NCBI GenBank assembly: GCA_031553535.1
Contig: JAVBLM010000014.1
Span: forward strand, 55,844 to 119,843
DNA length: 64,000 nt
Direction of reading: 5' to 3'
From: JAIROC01 sp031553535
Lineage (GTDB): Bacteria > Bacteroidota > Bacteroidia > Bacteroidales > WCHB1-69
The notes under the pieces: model-generated
Told to the model about the DNA's origin: nothing
Database searches by the model: none
Seen by the model: only the letters and a program-made list of their open reading frames with translations
Part shown: in pieces, positions 10,949 through 20,128 of the stretch
Layout of the letters: each line of letters begins with the position of its first letter
Numbering within the stretch: position 1 is the stretch's first letter
Translations under genes and position numbers: made by a program

Positions 10949-10980
10949 AATAAACCCAAAAAACCTTATTTATCCTTAAA

Positions 10981-11841
10981 TTAGCCCAAATATGATTTTA
11001 ATCGCTTTGTGCCATTCTTACGTAACTTCTTCAACGCTTTTTCTTTTACCTGGCGAGCGCCTTCGCGTGTAAGATTAAACTTCTCTCCTATTTCATCCAA
11101 CGTGTATTCGTGTGATTTTCCTATTCCAAAAAACATACAAATTAACTCCCGCTCCCTTTCATCCAATACATCCAAAGTATGGCTGATTTCTTTTTCCAAT
11201 GATTCCTTTATAAGGAGAGAATCGGTATGGGTGATTTCTTCACTTACAAAGGTATCTATGAAATTTGTGTCATCTTCATTATTAATAGGGGCATCCATAG
11301 AAATATGGCGTGCTGCAATCTTAACAATTTCTCCGATTTTATCCGGTGACAAATCGATAACTTCAGCAATTTCTTCTATTGTAGGAGGGCGGTTATATAC
11401 CTGTTCCAACCTGGAAATTTCTTTTTTTATACGATTTACCGCACCCAATTGATTTACCGGCAAACGAACAATCCGGGACTGATCTGCAATAGCATGTGAA
11501 ATAGATTGTCTTATCCACCACACTGCATATGAAATAAATTTGAATCCTCTGGTTTCATCAAATCGCTTAGCGGCCTTAATCAATCCAAGGTTCCCTTCAT
11601 TAATAAGATCTTGCAATCCAAGACCTTGGTTTTGATACTGTTTTGCAACAGATACAACAAAACGAAGATTCGCCTTGACTAATTTATCCAATGCCTCTTT
11701 ACTCCCTGCTTTGATTTGTTGAGCTAACTCAACCTCTTCATCAGGAGTAATCATTTGTTCTTTACTAATATCCTGTAAATACTTTTCAAACGAAGTATTA
11801 TCCCTATTAGTAATCGAATGTGATATTTTTAACTGTCTCAT
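10981..11841 (-). CDS. rpoD: primary RNA polymerase sigma factor RpoD/SigA
   Basis: 286 residues, the short form normal for Bacteroidota and lacking the large region 1.1 insert. Sigma-70 regions in order: 1.2 at about 17-50; region 2 at about 52-122 with NEGNLGLIKAAKRFD and the -10-binding YAVWWIRQSI; region 3 at about 130-205; region 4 at about 220-280 with YTLDEIGEKFNLTREGARQ, the -35-binding helix-turn-helix. It directs core polymerase to housekeeping promoters. In this phylum the promoter is TAnnTTTG at -7, which is seen upstream of many genes here. It lies 30 bp downstream of degQ on the same strand, so it is probably cotranscribed with it, and it is followed by a strong terminator. Confidence 0.96.
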   Translation of the reverse strand: MRQLKISHSITNRDNTSFEKYLQDISKEQMITPDEEVELAQQIKAGSKEALDKLVKANLRFVVSVAKQYQNQGLGLQDLINEGNLGLIKAAKRFDETRGFKFISYAVWWIRQSISHAIADQSRIVRLPVNQLGAVNRIKKEISRLEQVYNRPPTIEEIAEVIDLSPDKIGEIVKIAARHISMDAPINNEDDTNFIDTFVSEEITHTDSLLIKESLEKEISHTLDVLDERERELICMFFGIGKSHEYTLDEIGEKFNLTREGARQVKEKALKKLRKNGTKRLKSYLG

Positions 11842-11871
11842 AAAATAAATAACCTCATCTTTACTTTGTTA

Positions 11872-13287
11872 TTACATAACAACATTATAACTATACATAT
11901 AACCATTGGGGTAAAAACCCTCAATGCGTACAAGTCCTTCTTTGTCTTCCAGAATTCGCTCAATATCATCTTCTGTAGCTACCGATCTTTTATCTATGGC
12001 TGTAATGGTAAAATCATTTTTTATTCCGGCGGATTTCAATAAGCCTTCTTTAAGATTTACCACACGTAAACCGTTACTTACTCTATATCGTGCTTTGATT
12101 TGATCATTGATAGGTTCCACATCGACTCCAAGTTTATTTAACGCAATCTTATCTCCTTTTCGTATAATATCTGTTGTTCCATTTATATTTTTTAATGTAA
12201 CTTTTGTTTCAAACTCTTTTTTATCTCGGATAAGTTTACAAGCAATTACATCTCCAGGCAGATGCTGATCCAGTATTTCCTTTAACTCGGGAATAGAATT
12301 CACCTCATGCCCATCTATTGATAATAAAATATCGCCCTCTTTTATTCCGGCCTTATCGGCAGACTTATTTGGCTCGATTTTAAATATTTGTATTCCTTTT
12401 GCATTTTCCAAGTGCATTTCTTCAGCTTTATTTCCATCCATTTCCGAAAAAGAAGCTCCGAAAAACACACGTTGAACCCTGCCGTATTTCATTAAGTCAT
12501 TAACTACTTTTTTTACAATATTGACCGGAATTGCAAAAGAATAACCTGCAAAAGAACCTGTATTCGATGCAATAGCAGCATTAATTCCTACCAACTCTCC
12601 TGCTGTATTGACTAATGCCCCACCACTGTTTCCACTATTAACCGCAGCATCCGTCTGAATAAATGAAGATACAGAGGTGTTTCCTCCCAGGATATTTAAA
12701 TTCCTGGCTTTTGCACTCACAATACCTGCTGTCACGGTAGAAGTCAAATTATATGGGTTTCCAACGGCCAACACCCACTCCCCTAACTTCACCTCATCGG
12801 AATTACCATATTCTATATTATGTAAATTTTTTGCATTTACTTTTAATAGTGCCAAATCATTTTTTTCATCTGTTCCTATAAGCGATGCATCAAGTACCCG
12901 CTTATCATTAAATGTCACTTTTATTTTTGTTGCCCCTTCTACTACGTGATTATTTGTCACAATATAACCATCCTGTGTCAAGATAACCCCTGATCCATAT
13001 GCCTGGTAAACACGGGTTTGTGGCTGTCCGAAAAAATTAAAGAATGGGTCTTGAAAGAAATAATCAAATAAACTACTTTTCTGCTGCATCTCCGCACTTA
13101 TATGAACTACAGCATTAACTGTATTCTCTGCTGCGTAGGTAAAATCCACTGGATTAACACGGATGCCTGAACCCGTAGATGAAGTATTAGAGGGAGTTGT
13201 ATTGCGTTGAGCACACCCGACATTACAAAAGCAGAAAGTAATAATGATTCCTATCAATAAACATTTTTTCATCCTGTTTAGTTCCAT
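11872..13287 (-). CDS. degQ: periplasmic DegP/DegQ-type serine protease-chaperone
   Basis: 471 residues. It degrades or refolds misfolded envelope proteins. An N-terminal hydrophobic segment (about 8-24) is a signal peptide. The cleavage zone NVGC could make it a lipoprotein, but the lipobox is weak. The trypsin-like domain carries the full triad: His114 in TNNHVVEG, Asp144 in KNDLALLKV and Ser221 in NSGNSGGALVN. A PDZ domain follows at about 270-365, and a second degenerate PDZ-like region is at about 385-471. A Met at residue 6, just before KKCLLIG, is an alternative start. The gene precedes rpoD with a 30-bp gap on the minus strand, consistent with an operon. Given the large T9SS cargo nearby, an envelope quality-control role fits, but this is inference. 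Confidence 0.94.
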   Translation of the reverse strand: MELNRMKKCLLIGIIITFCFCNVGCAQRNTTPSNTSSTGSGIRVNPVDFTYAAENTVNAVVHISAEMQQKSSLFDYFFQDPFFNFFGQPQTRVYQAYGSGVILTQDGYIVTNNHVVEGATKIKVTFNDKRVLDASLIGTDEKNDLALLKVNAKNLHNIEYGNSDEVKLGEWVLAVGNPYNLTSTVTAGIVSAKARNLNILGGNTSVSSFIQTDAAVNSGNSGGALVNTAGELVGINAAIASNTGSFAGYSFAIPVNIVKKVVNDLMKYGRVQRVFFGASFSEMDGNKAEEMHLENAKGIQIFKIEPNKSADKAGIKEGDILLSIDGHEVNSIPELKEILDQHLPGDVIACKLIRDKKEFETKVTLKNINGTTDIIRKGDKIALNKLGVDVEPINDQIKARYRVSNGLRVVNLKEGLLKSAGIKNDFTITAIDKRSVATEDDIERILEDKEGLVRIEGFYPNGYMYSYNVVM

Positions 13288-13664
13288 AATTTTTTCTGTT
13301 ATACGGTTAACTATAAGAAAAGTTTCTTTTTTTATTCTTTAATTTTATTACCTCAAATTAACACCCAAGTGACAACTATTGTTTAATTTTTTGAAATAAT
13401 ATATAATAAGTAGATATTCTCGTCTTATTTTCTATTTGGATAAAATGAACAAACTATGTAAAATATAGAAACTCAAAAATCCGAATTTTATTATTTCACA
13501 ATTTGGAATATTATAAAATTCAAACAATGCCACAAATATAAAAATTAAAATCACATTACTGCTTGAACATAACCGTTGTAATTTTTATCCGTCAATTATA
13601 AAAAAACTTTATGTTCTTAAATTAAATTTTATATTTTTGTGGAAAATTTATAAATAAACAAATT
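13288..13664. other. divergent promoter region between degQ and the CPBP gene
   Basis: 377 very AT-rich bases. The plus-strand promoter is listed separately. For degQ, the best minus-strand candidate is TTAATTTG (plus 13354-13361), one mismatch from the consensus. Nothing else was recognised. Confidence 0.5.
13608..13639 (+). promoter_or_regulatory. Bacteroidota-type promoter of the CPBP gene
   Basis: TATTTTTG at 13632-13639 matches TAnnTTTG. A TTTA (consensus TTTG) at 13608-13611 lies 20 bp upstream, the usual spacing. The start codon follows 25 bp downstream. Confidence 0.65.
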
Positions 13665-14612
13665 ATGCATTTTCTAGAAAGCGTTATAGGCAAAGACAAT
13701 TCATTTTGGAAATACGTTATTACATTTATTGTCGCTTTTTTAGCGGCTAGTTTTATAGGGGGAATCCCCTTAATGATTGCTGTTTTTATATATTCCGCAA
13801 AAAGCGGAAATATGCTAACAACAGAAATGGCCAGTTCTTTAGATTTTTCCGCAATAGGAATGCCGGAAAATCTTTCATTATTTCTTGCATTAATTTCATT
13901 TACCGTAGGTTTGCTTGCCGCTTGGCTAATAGTAAAAGCTTTACATCAGCGATCATTCTCCGAAACAATAAACGGCACAAAAAAGATCCGTTGGAGCCGG
14001 GCTTTCATGGGACTTGGAGTTTGGTTTTTACTCATGTTGGTTTATTTAATAATATCTTATGTTATCAATCCTGAAAATTTCATAGTTCAATTCGACATCA
14101 AAACATTTATTCCATTACTTTTTATTTCATTAATCTTTATTCCATTACAAACAACATTTGAGGAATTTTTATTCCGGGGTTACTTAGCTCAAGGCATCGG
14201 TGCCTGGACAAGGAACAGATGGTTAGTTGTTTTGATTCCTGCTATCTTGTTTGGATTAATGCATACTGCAAATACAGAAGTGTCAACATACGGGTTTTGG
14301 GCAGCCATGCCTCAATATATTTTGTTTGGGCTTATCTTCGGATTGATTGCTGTCCTGGATGACGGGATTGAACTTGCAATGGGAATGCATGCTGCTAACA
14401 ATATTTTTGCATGTTTATTTGTCACATTCGATGCTTCTTCGTTAAAAACTCCTGCCATATTTAATCAACAGACGATGAATATAGGAATGGAAACAATTGT
14501 TTTGGCAATAGCGGGAATACTCGCCCTTTTATTCTTTGCAATAAAATACAAATGGAACTTTTCTATAATGAATAAAAAGATAGAGAAAGAACAAACGGAG
14601 GTAATTGAATAA
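13665..14612 (+). CDS. CPBP-family intramembrane glutamic endopeptidase
   Basis: 315 residues with about eight hydrophobic segments. The family signature is present: EEFLFRG at 166-172 (EExxxR), a His at 200 in FGLMHTAN, and HAANN at 242-246. Together these form the membrane-embedded active site of the Rce1/CAAX-like (CPBP, Abi) family. Bacterial members process membrane proteins or small peptides, and the substrate cannot be read from this sequence. It stands alone with its own promoter, divergent from degQ and convergent with mutS2. The C-terminus (KIEKEQTEVIE) is a short charged cytoplasmic tail. Confidence 0.88.
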   Translation: MHFLESVIGKDNSFWKYVITFIVAFLAASFIGGIPLMIAVFIYSAKSGNMLTTEMASSLDFSAIGMPENLSLFLALISFTVGLLAAWLIVKALHQRSFSETINGTKKIRWSRAFMGLGVWFLLMLVYLIISYVINPENFIVQFDIKTFIPLLFISLIFIPLQTTFEEFLFRGYLAQGIGAWTRNRWLVVLIPAILFGLMHTANTEVSTYGFWAAMPQYILFGLIFGLIAVLDDGIELAMGMHAANNIFACLFVTFDASSLKTPAIFNQQTMNIGMETIVLAIAGILALLFFAIKYKWNFSIMNKKIEKEQTEVIE

Positions 14613-14658
14613 GAAGTACGCAAGTTACAGGGAGTTACAAGAAATTAGATAATTATGA

Positions 14659-17064
14659 TTACTTTAACTCAACTATTGTAATTCCATGTCCGCCACGTTC
14701 TATATGTTCATCATAGAACGCTTTAACGGTTTTATTTTTTGACAGGTATTCTCTGATAACCATTCTCAGTATTCCATTTCCTTTACCATGAAGAATACTC
14801 ACATTATGGATGCTTAACAATATTGCATCATCCAAATATTCTTCAACTTTACGAATAGCATCCTCTGCTCTCATACCACGTATATCTAATTGCAACTTAA
14901 AGTTTTCAACTTTTGCATTGAGATCAAGGGATGAATACATATCCTTCTGTGCAGATTTAGTCAACTTTTTCTGCTGGGTATTGCTGATTTTTCGAACCTT
15001 ATCCAGTGTTGTTTTCAAATTCACCGAGTTGAATGATACAGTGACATCCTCGTCGTTAATAGCTGTAATTTCACCAATGGTATTTGTTCCCTCGATTATT
15101 ACCGTATCATGTAAGTTAATAATTTCTGGTTCTGGTTCTTTTTGCTCAATGATAGGATGTTCTTCTTGTTTCTCTTCCGTTTTTATCTTGTCCGAAAACT
15201 GTTGAATTTCTTGTCTTAATTGTTTTACAACTTCCTTGTCTGCTTTATTCTCTTTTACCTCACGAATGGTTTTTTCAATGAGTTTGTTCGAGCTTTGTAC
15301 AAGTATCTTCGCTTCGTTTCGGGCTTGTCTTATAATCTCTGAACGTCTTTGCTTTAATTCTGCGTTTTTTACCGTATATTCTTGGATTAATTCCGACAGT
15401 TGGGTATCGGTAAATTCTATCATTTTCTGTTGAGAATCTAATTCCAACTGCTTCTGTTCGAGCTTCTGTAATAATTTTTCATATCTAATTTGTACTTTCC
15501 CGACTTTTTGTATTGCTTTTTGAATAATATCTTTATCGAAACCTATTTTTTCTGCAATTTCAAAAGTAAAGGAAGTACCAAACTGCCCCATCTTTAAAAT
15601 AAATAACGGGCGCATTTCCTTTTCGTCAAATAACATTGCGCCATTCTCAATGTTAGCATGCTTTTCTGCCAAAAGCTTTAAATTTCCAAAATGCGTTGTT
15701 ACAAGTCCGCATACATTTTTTACCGAAAGAAATTCAAGCAAAGCTTCTGCAATGGCTCCTCCATATTGCGGATCAGTACCTCCTCCTAATTCGTCTATTA
15801 AAAACAAGCTTTTAGAGGACGCGTGTTCCACCATTGTTTGCATATTTCTTAAATGGGAACTATATGTGCTTAAATCATTATCTATGGATTGCTCATCTCC
15901 AATATCAATAAATATATCATCGAAAATACCAAACTCGGAAATTTCAGAAACCGGAACCAACAAACCGCATTGAAACATATATTGAAGAAGGGCCAGTGTT
16001 TTTAAACAAACCGATTTCCCTCCGGCATTAGGTCCTGAAATGATTAATATCTTAAATTTATTTCCCAGTTCAATATCTAGGGGAATAACCTGTTTGTTCT
16101 GTGCTTTATGACTTAAAAACAAAAGCGGATGTATTGCCTTTTTCCATTGAAAAGCAGTCTGATTGTTAATAATAGGCTTGCAGGCATTAATATGGATAGC
16201 AAGCTTTGCTTTCGCGCGAATAAAATCAATAATACTTAGATAAGTAAATGCATTTAGAACAGATGGAATTATAGGACGAATATAACTAGTAAACTGAGTT
16301 AGAATACGAATAATTTCCAGCCTCTCATCTGCTAAAAAGTTATAAAGCAAATTATTCGATTCAAAAATCTCTTGCGGTTCAATAAAAAATGTTTGTCCTG
16401 ATGATGACTCATCATGAATAAACCCTTTTACTTTTCGTTTATTAACAGCAGGGACAGGTAAAACAAACCGTCCGTTCCGGATAGTTATTTCTGCAGCTTC
16501 ATCAATAAGATGATTTTGTTTTGAATGCTGCAATACTTTCTTGATGTTTTTGGAAATATCCAGTTCCAAATCATGTATTTTCCTTCGTATATACCGTAAC
16601 TCTTCCGAAGCAGAATCTTTTACATTTCCTTTATCATCTATAATAAGATTAATCCTTTCAATAAGAGTAGCATCAAAATCCAAATTCAAAGACAAATCGG
16701 TCAATCTTGGATATTTTTCCGTTTCTTTTCTTGTATTAAAAAAGGTTAGACAATCATGTATTGTTCGTAAAGCCGCTCTCAGGTTACATATATTCTCCAC
16801 ATCAATAAATGTTCCTTCAAGATTTAAGCGTTCTAATTCTGAAGTCAGGTCATAATAATCTTGAGAGGGGAAATTCGTTTCAAACAGAAGAATCTGTCTG
16901 AATTCTTCTGTTTCTTCCTGCAACTTGCAAATTTGTTGATATGAGTTTTCAAACCGCATTTGCTCCACCCGGCTCTCACCTAATGAACTCAAACAAAAAT
17001 CTGTTAATAGATTCCGAATAGAGTCAAAAGCTATTTTCTTTTCAAAATTAGAGGGATATATCAT
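14659..17064 (-). CDS. mutS2: MutS2 endonuclease
   Basis: 801 residues, the usual family length. The lever/clamp region is at about 1-300. The MutS ATPase follows with Walker A GPNAGGKS at 344-351, Walker B-like LFLIDELGGGTDP and the switch VTTHFG. A coiled coil lies at about 510-640. A C-terminal Smr nuclease domain of about 75 residues starts at LDIRGMRAEDAI and includes HGKGNGILR. MutS2 acts in recombination control and in clearing stalled or collided ribosomes; it lacks the mismatch-recognition domain of MutS. It is followed on the opposite strand by the CPBP gene. The small lipoprotein gene ends 17 bp upstream, so the two may be cotranscribed. Confidence 0.95.
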   Translation of the reverse strand: MIYPSNFEKKIAFDSIRNLLTDFCLSSLGESRVEQMRFENSYQQICKLQEETEEFRQILLFETNFPSQDYYDLTSELERLNLEGTFIDVENICNLRAALRTIHDCLTFFNTRKETEKYPRLTDLSLNLDFDATLIERINLIIDDKGNVKDSASEELRYIRRKIHDLELDISKNIKKVLQHSKQNHLIDEAAEITIRNGRFVLPVPAVNKRKVKGFIHDESSSGQTFFIEPQEIFESNNLLYNFLADERLEIIRILTQFTSYIRPIIPSVLNAFTYLSIIDFIRAKAKLAIHINACKPIINNQTAFQWKKAIHPLLFLSHKAQNKQVIPLDIELGNKFKILIISGPNAGGKSVCLKTLALLQYMFQCGLLVPVSEISEFGIFDDIFIDIGDEQSIDNDLSTYSSHLRNMQTMVEHASSKSLFLIDELGGGTDPQYGGAIAEALLEFLSVKNVCGLVTTHFGNLKLLAEKHANIENGAMLFDEKEMRPLFILKMGQFGTSFTFEIAEKIGFDKDIIQKAIQKVGKVQIRYEKLLQKLEQKQLELDSQQKMIEFTDTQLSELIQEYTVKNAELKQRRSEIIRQARNEAKILVQSSNKLIEKTIREVKENKADKEVVKQLRQEIQQFSDKIKTEEKQEEHPIIEQKEPEPEIINLHDTVIIEGTNTIGEITAINDEDVTVSFNSVNLKTTLDKVRKISNTQQKKLTKSAQKDMYSSLDLNAKVENFKLQLDIRGMRAEDAIRKVEEYLDDAILLSIHNVSILHGKGNGILRMVIREYLSKNKTVKAFYDEHIERGGHGITIVELK

Positions 17065-17081
17065 TAAATTGAATGGCTTTT

Positions 17082-17531
17082 CTATTTTACTTTTTCGAAT
17101 ACAAGTAATCTCTCTCCATCCGTTAAATGAAAAACAGTATTACTCTTGATATACAATTGATATTCTCTCAATTGATCTTTATTATTTACTCCTCCTTTGT
17201 AATAAAAGTACATTATATCGGCATCATCAGAAAGAGAATAATAACATAAAATATACCCTACATCCGGAATAGGATATTTATCGTCCGCAAAGGAACATTC
17301 CCCATGAGCATAAAACAGCAATGTCTTCCCATCATACATTGCCCTCGGCTTTTGATAATGAGCCGTAAATGAGATAACAGCGGTAATCTTTTCATGATCA
17401 AGATATGCCTGGTAATTACCATACAATTCACTTAGTGCTTTTGTTTGTGCATCTGTATATTTTTTATCCTTATCTTTACAACCTGTAAAAATAAATAAAC
17501 TTAGTAAGATAATAAATAATGCTTTCCTCAT
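17082..17531 (-). CDS. small lipoprotein of unknown function
   Basis: 149 residues. The N-terminus has a Lys/Arg start, a hydrophobic core and the lipobox FTGC followed by charged residues, so it is a predicted lipoprotein. The mature part is mixed alpha/beta with many aromatic residues (FYAHGECSF, YILCYYSL, MYFYYKGG) and a C-terminal strand LLVFEKV. The family was not recognised. It starts 9 bp after the stop of the upstream gene and ends 17 bp before mutS2, so it is probably the middle gene of a three-gene transcript driven from 18317-18324. Confidence 0.75.
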   Translation of the reverse strand: MRKALFIILLSLFIFTGCKDKDKKYTDAQTKALSELYGNYQAYLDHEKITAVISFTAHYQKPRAMYDGKTLLFYAHGECSFADDKYPIPDVGYILCYYSLSDDADIMYFYYKGGVNNKDQLREYQLYIKSNTVFHLTDGERLLVFEKVK

Positions 17532-17540
17532 ATTAAGATT

Positions 17541-18293
17541 TTAAAAGTTTAACGTGAGCCCTACTCCATGACTTGTGGCTCCAATTTTTAATGTTATATC
17601 TTGTGAATAATGATTTCTTGCTTTCCCTGCGTACATATCATTATAATCGTTTAGTGCTCTATTTCTTTTTACTGCTCCTGTAATAGTAACCGGGATGGAA
17701 GCTATTTCCAGCAAGCTTCCCAAGCCAATCAACAATACACTAGCCATAAGGGCATCGGAATTGGTATATCCAAACCAAAGGCCGGTTCCCTCCATAATAA
17801 CACCACCAACTAATAACGCAATTCCGGTATGAAATGTCTTTTTCCCGCTATAATACTGTTCCCAAATATTTACCATGTTATTCACTTTCAAGAAATCTTC
17901 AAATTGGGTTTCATTAAAAACAGTGCCGTTATCCAGGTAAAAAGAGGTTTGTTTCCGGTAGATTACCGGTAATGTATTCTCTATATTTCCAACCTCTTTA
18001 CTTTCAAAAGTATTCCTATTCAACTCAATTTGTGTTGTTTTTACTTCTGTGACATCATTAAACAGGTCAATATCCCCATTTTGCCAGACAACCTTATTTA
18101 CTTTACTAAGATCAAGAACAATAACCGGTCCATCTTGGTAATCAAACTTTTTGTATGACAATTTCTCATCGGTCAACTCAAGAACTTTCGCTTGTATAAC
18201 TTTTCCTTCAACAGTGTAAATTATATCCTGACAATGAATTATTTTAGTACATGCAATTAAAACTATTAATAATATGTGTGAATTTTTTTTCAT
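17541..18293 (-). CDS. exported protein of unknown function with C-terminal membrane segments
   Basis: 250 residues from the start chosen here. An in-frame Met at 18380 exists, but a perfect TATATTTG promoter at 18317-18324 lies between the two, and only the later Met gives a signal peptide (MKKNSHILLIVLIACTK). After cleavage comes a beta-rich domain of about 80 residues (DIIYTVEGKVIQAKVLEL, LDLSKVNKVVWQNG) of a kind common in Bacteroidota hypothetical proteins. It is followed by two hydrophobic segments (IALLVGGVIMEG; SVLLIGLGSLLEIASIPV) and a last strand ending in Phe (VGLTLNF), which could mark outer-membrane association. Function unknown. Confidence 0.78.
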   Translation of the reverse strand: MKKNSHILLIVLIACTKIIHCQDIIYTVEGKVIQAKVLELTDEKLSYKKFDYQDGPVIVLDLSKVNKVVWQNGDIDLFNDVTEVKTTQIELNRNTFESKEVGNIENTLPVIYRKQTSFYLDNGTVFNETQFEDFLKVNNMVNIWEQYYSGKKTFHTGIALLVGGVIMEGTGLWFGYTNSDALMASVLLIGLGSLLEIASIPVTITGAVKRNRALNDYNDMYAGKARNHYSQDITLKIGATSHGVGLTLNF

Positions 18294-18316
18294 AAAATAG
18301 TGTTTGATAATTTTTG

Positions 18317-18324
18317 CAAATATA
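18317..18324 (-). promoter_or_regulatory. -7 promoter element TATATTTG
   Basis: The plus strand reads CAAATATA, which is TATATTTG on the minus strand, a perfect TAnnTTTG match. It lies 24 bp upstream of the start at 18293 and inside the spacer after the Ig-like lipoprotein gene. Confidence 0.7.
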
Positions 18325-18372
18325 TCAAATTTCAGGGAATCTTTACCATTCTGAAAGTAAAAGAACGTCGAA

Positions 18373-20118
18373 TCACTCAAAAACTACATCAAAGGTTTCT
18401 TCTATTTTCCAATTTGCAGTTAACTCAATCGTCTTTTCAAAATAAATGACTTCTTCGGGTTGCTGTCGAAGATTGTAGTTCCCACTATCCCAACGTTTAT
18501 TGTCATTGGCATCCAGGATTACCCGAACACGGTATTTCCCGGGTCGTAAATAGTTATATGTAATATTTTTATTATAGGTGGTAAAATCCTCTTGTATAAC
18601 ATTCAATTTTTCCGAAAGCAATTGCAGTATATAGTTTGTTTGTTCGTAAAATTGATAATTAATCCGAATAGATCCATAATCTTTGGAAGATTTTGTCGTA
18701 AAACTAATTTCAATGGTATCATTGCAGCTGCCGTAATACGACCAGAAAGTAGAGTCAGGGCAAAGAATCGTATATTTCGTTTTCTCTTTAAAAGGATATT
18801 TGAAAGCTAAAGATCGTCTAATGCTATCCGCAAAATAACATTCTATGGATAATGTGTCATTCCCGTTTTTTCTTTCTTCAATCAATATGCACTTTGTCAA
18901 ATCGAATCTATCAACAGGAAATGCAAATAGGATATTAGGGTCTCTATTTAATTCCCCCTTTGTGACTTCTGTATACTTTAAATAATTAGCAACCGTATCT
19001 GTCTTTTGTGATAATCTTTTCGAGGAAAAGGCACTTACCTGGGAAGGATTAAAAGATATAGTATCCAATATTTTGTCATTGGCTAATAATTCGAAATCGA
19101 CAAGATCATGCGAAATAGTGGTCATGAAAACACTGATAGTATCTTTTGTCTTATTGTATTCGGTTAAATAATTTATTACCGTATCCAAATTACTAATTTG
19201 ATTTAACTTGAAATCATTTATTCCATTTTTGAAGATAAAGTCATGTCTGTAATTCCCTTTAAACTCCCGTTTCAAAAAACGGATAGTTGTGTCTTGCTCT
19301 TGGAAAAGTAAAAGTGTATTCTCCGAATAATCGATACGTGGAACAATAACGCTATCTTGCTGATCGGAAGTCGTATCCACTGTATCCGAAGAATCTGTTG
19401 TATCGTTATGAACAGGAATATATATAGGTTTTACCAACTTGGTAGAAAATGCAACCTTCTCGTCGCTTTGATCAAAGAGATAGTTTTTATTTTTATCCAC
19501 CAAAGCGTATAACTGATATTCTCCTTGAGCAATATTGGAAAAGAGGAATTTCCCTTCTTTATCGGCTGTTGTATAATAATAGGGCAAATCTCTCAACAAT
19601 GCCGAATCTTCATGCTGTTTATATAGCAGAACCCCTACTTTCTCTTCGGGAAGTAAAGTAAGTGCATCTTTTACCTTACCTGCAAGGCTTAAAGAATCAA
19701 TATAATCACCTGTAGAAAAAATAACTGTTGTTAACGGCAAGAAATTCCCTTCCGTTAAGTCTTTTATTCCTTGATTACAGGTTATAATATACGTTGTATT
19801 TTCCTCTAATTGATTATTTATATTGATTATTAAAGATTTTCCTTTTAATGTGTACTCCGGTTGATTTTTTAGCGGAGGCGAAACCAGGAAGGATTCGCTT
19901 GGGTTTGCCAACTGAACATATTCATCAAAATATAGATGGATTTGAGAAGCATTAAATTTCGTTGTATTATTGGGAGGCTCTTGGTTTAAAATAACAGGAG
20001 GTGTAACATCCTTTTCCCCTCCTGTGAGCGTAGCTTGTTGTGCACAGGAAGCAAATAATAACATTGGAATTATTATCAGGTAGAGATAAAACCGCATTGC
20101 CCTGCTCAAATCCTTCAT
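18373..20118 (-). CDS. SbsA Ig-like domain lipoprotein
   Basis: 581 residues. The N-terminus is a lipoprotein signal ending in LFASC; a Met at residue 8 (20097) is an equally good start. Then comes an SbsA/Big_5-type Ig-like domain at about 37-135, recognised by TPPVILNQEPPNNTTKFN, IHLYFDEYVQL and ITCNQGIKDLTEGN. A carboxypeptidase-regulatory-like beta-sandwich follows (GKFLFSNIAQGEYQLYALVD), then a long beta-rich region ending in a second such unit (YLRPGKYRVRVILDANDNKRWD). The family is widespread in Bacteroidota as an outer-membrane lipoprotein of unknown role. It starts 10 bp after the bipA stop on the same strand, so it is probably cotranscribed with bipA. Confidence 0.88.
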   Translation of the reverse strand: MKDLSRAMRFYLYLIIIPMLLFASCAQQATLTGGEKDVTPPVILNQEPPNNTTKFNASQIHLYFDEYVQLANPSESFLVSPPLKNQPEYTLKGKSLIININNQLEENTTYIITCNQGIKDLTEGNFLPLTTVIFSTGDYIDSLSLAGKVKDALTLLPEEKVGVLLYKQHEDSALLRDLPYYYTTADKEGKFLFSNIAQGEYQLYALVDKNKNYLFDQSDEKVAFSTKLVKPIYIPVHNDTTDSSDTVDTTSDQQDSVIVPRIDYSENTLLLFQEQDTTIRFLKREFKGNYRHDFIFKNGINDFKLNQISNLDTVINYLTEYNKTKDTISVFMTTISHDLVDFELLANDKILDTISFNPSQVSAFSSKRLSQKTDTVANYLKYTEVTKGELNRDPNILFAFPVDRFDLTKCILIEERKNGNDTLSIECYFADSIRRSLAFKYPFKEKTKYTILCPDSTFWSYYGSCNDTIEISFTTKSSKDYGSIRINYQFYEQTNYILQLLSEKLNVIQEDFTTYNKNITYNYLRPGKYRVRVILDANDNKRWDSGNYNLRQQPEEVIYFEKTIELTANWKIEETFDVVFE

Positions 20119-20128
20119 GTGTGTCTGA

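Larger units (their letters stand above)
9905..10980. other. convergent non-coding spacer with repeat element
   Basis: This spacer lies between giant A and rpoD. It holds a 42-bp inverted repeat enclosing an eight-unit 42-bp array (separate entries), outer inverted motifs at 10001-10014 and 10740-10753, and the rpoD terminator. Open frames over the array exist on both strands but result from the stop-free 42-bp period. No gene is called. Confidence 0.7.

Noticed and set aside
18294..18380. Longer start at 18380 for the exported protein
   Set aside because: It would place 29 polar residues before a good signal peptide, overlaps the previous gene and lies upstream of a perfect promoter element.
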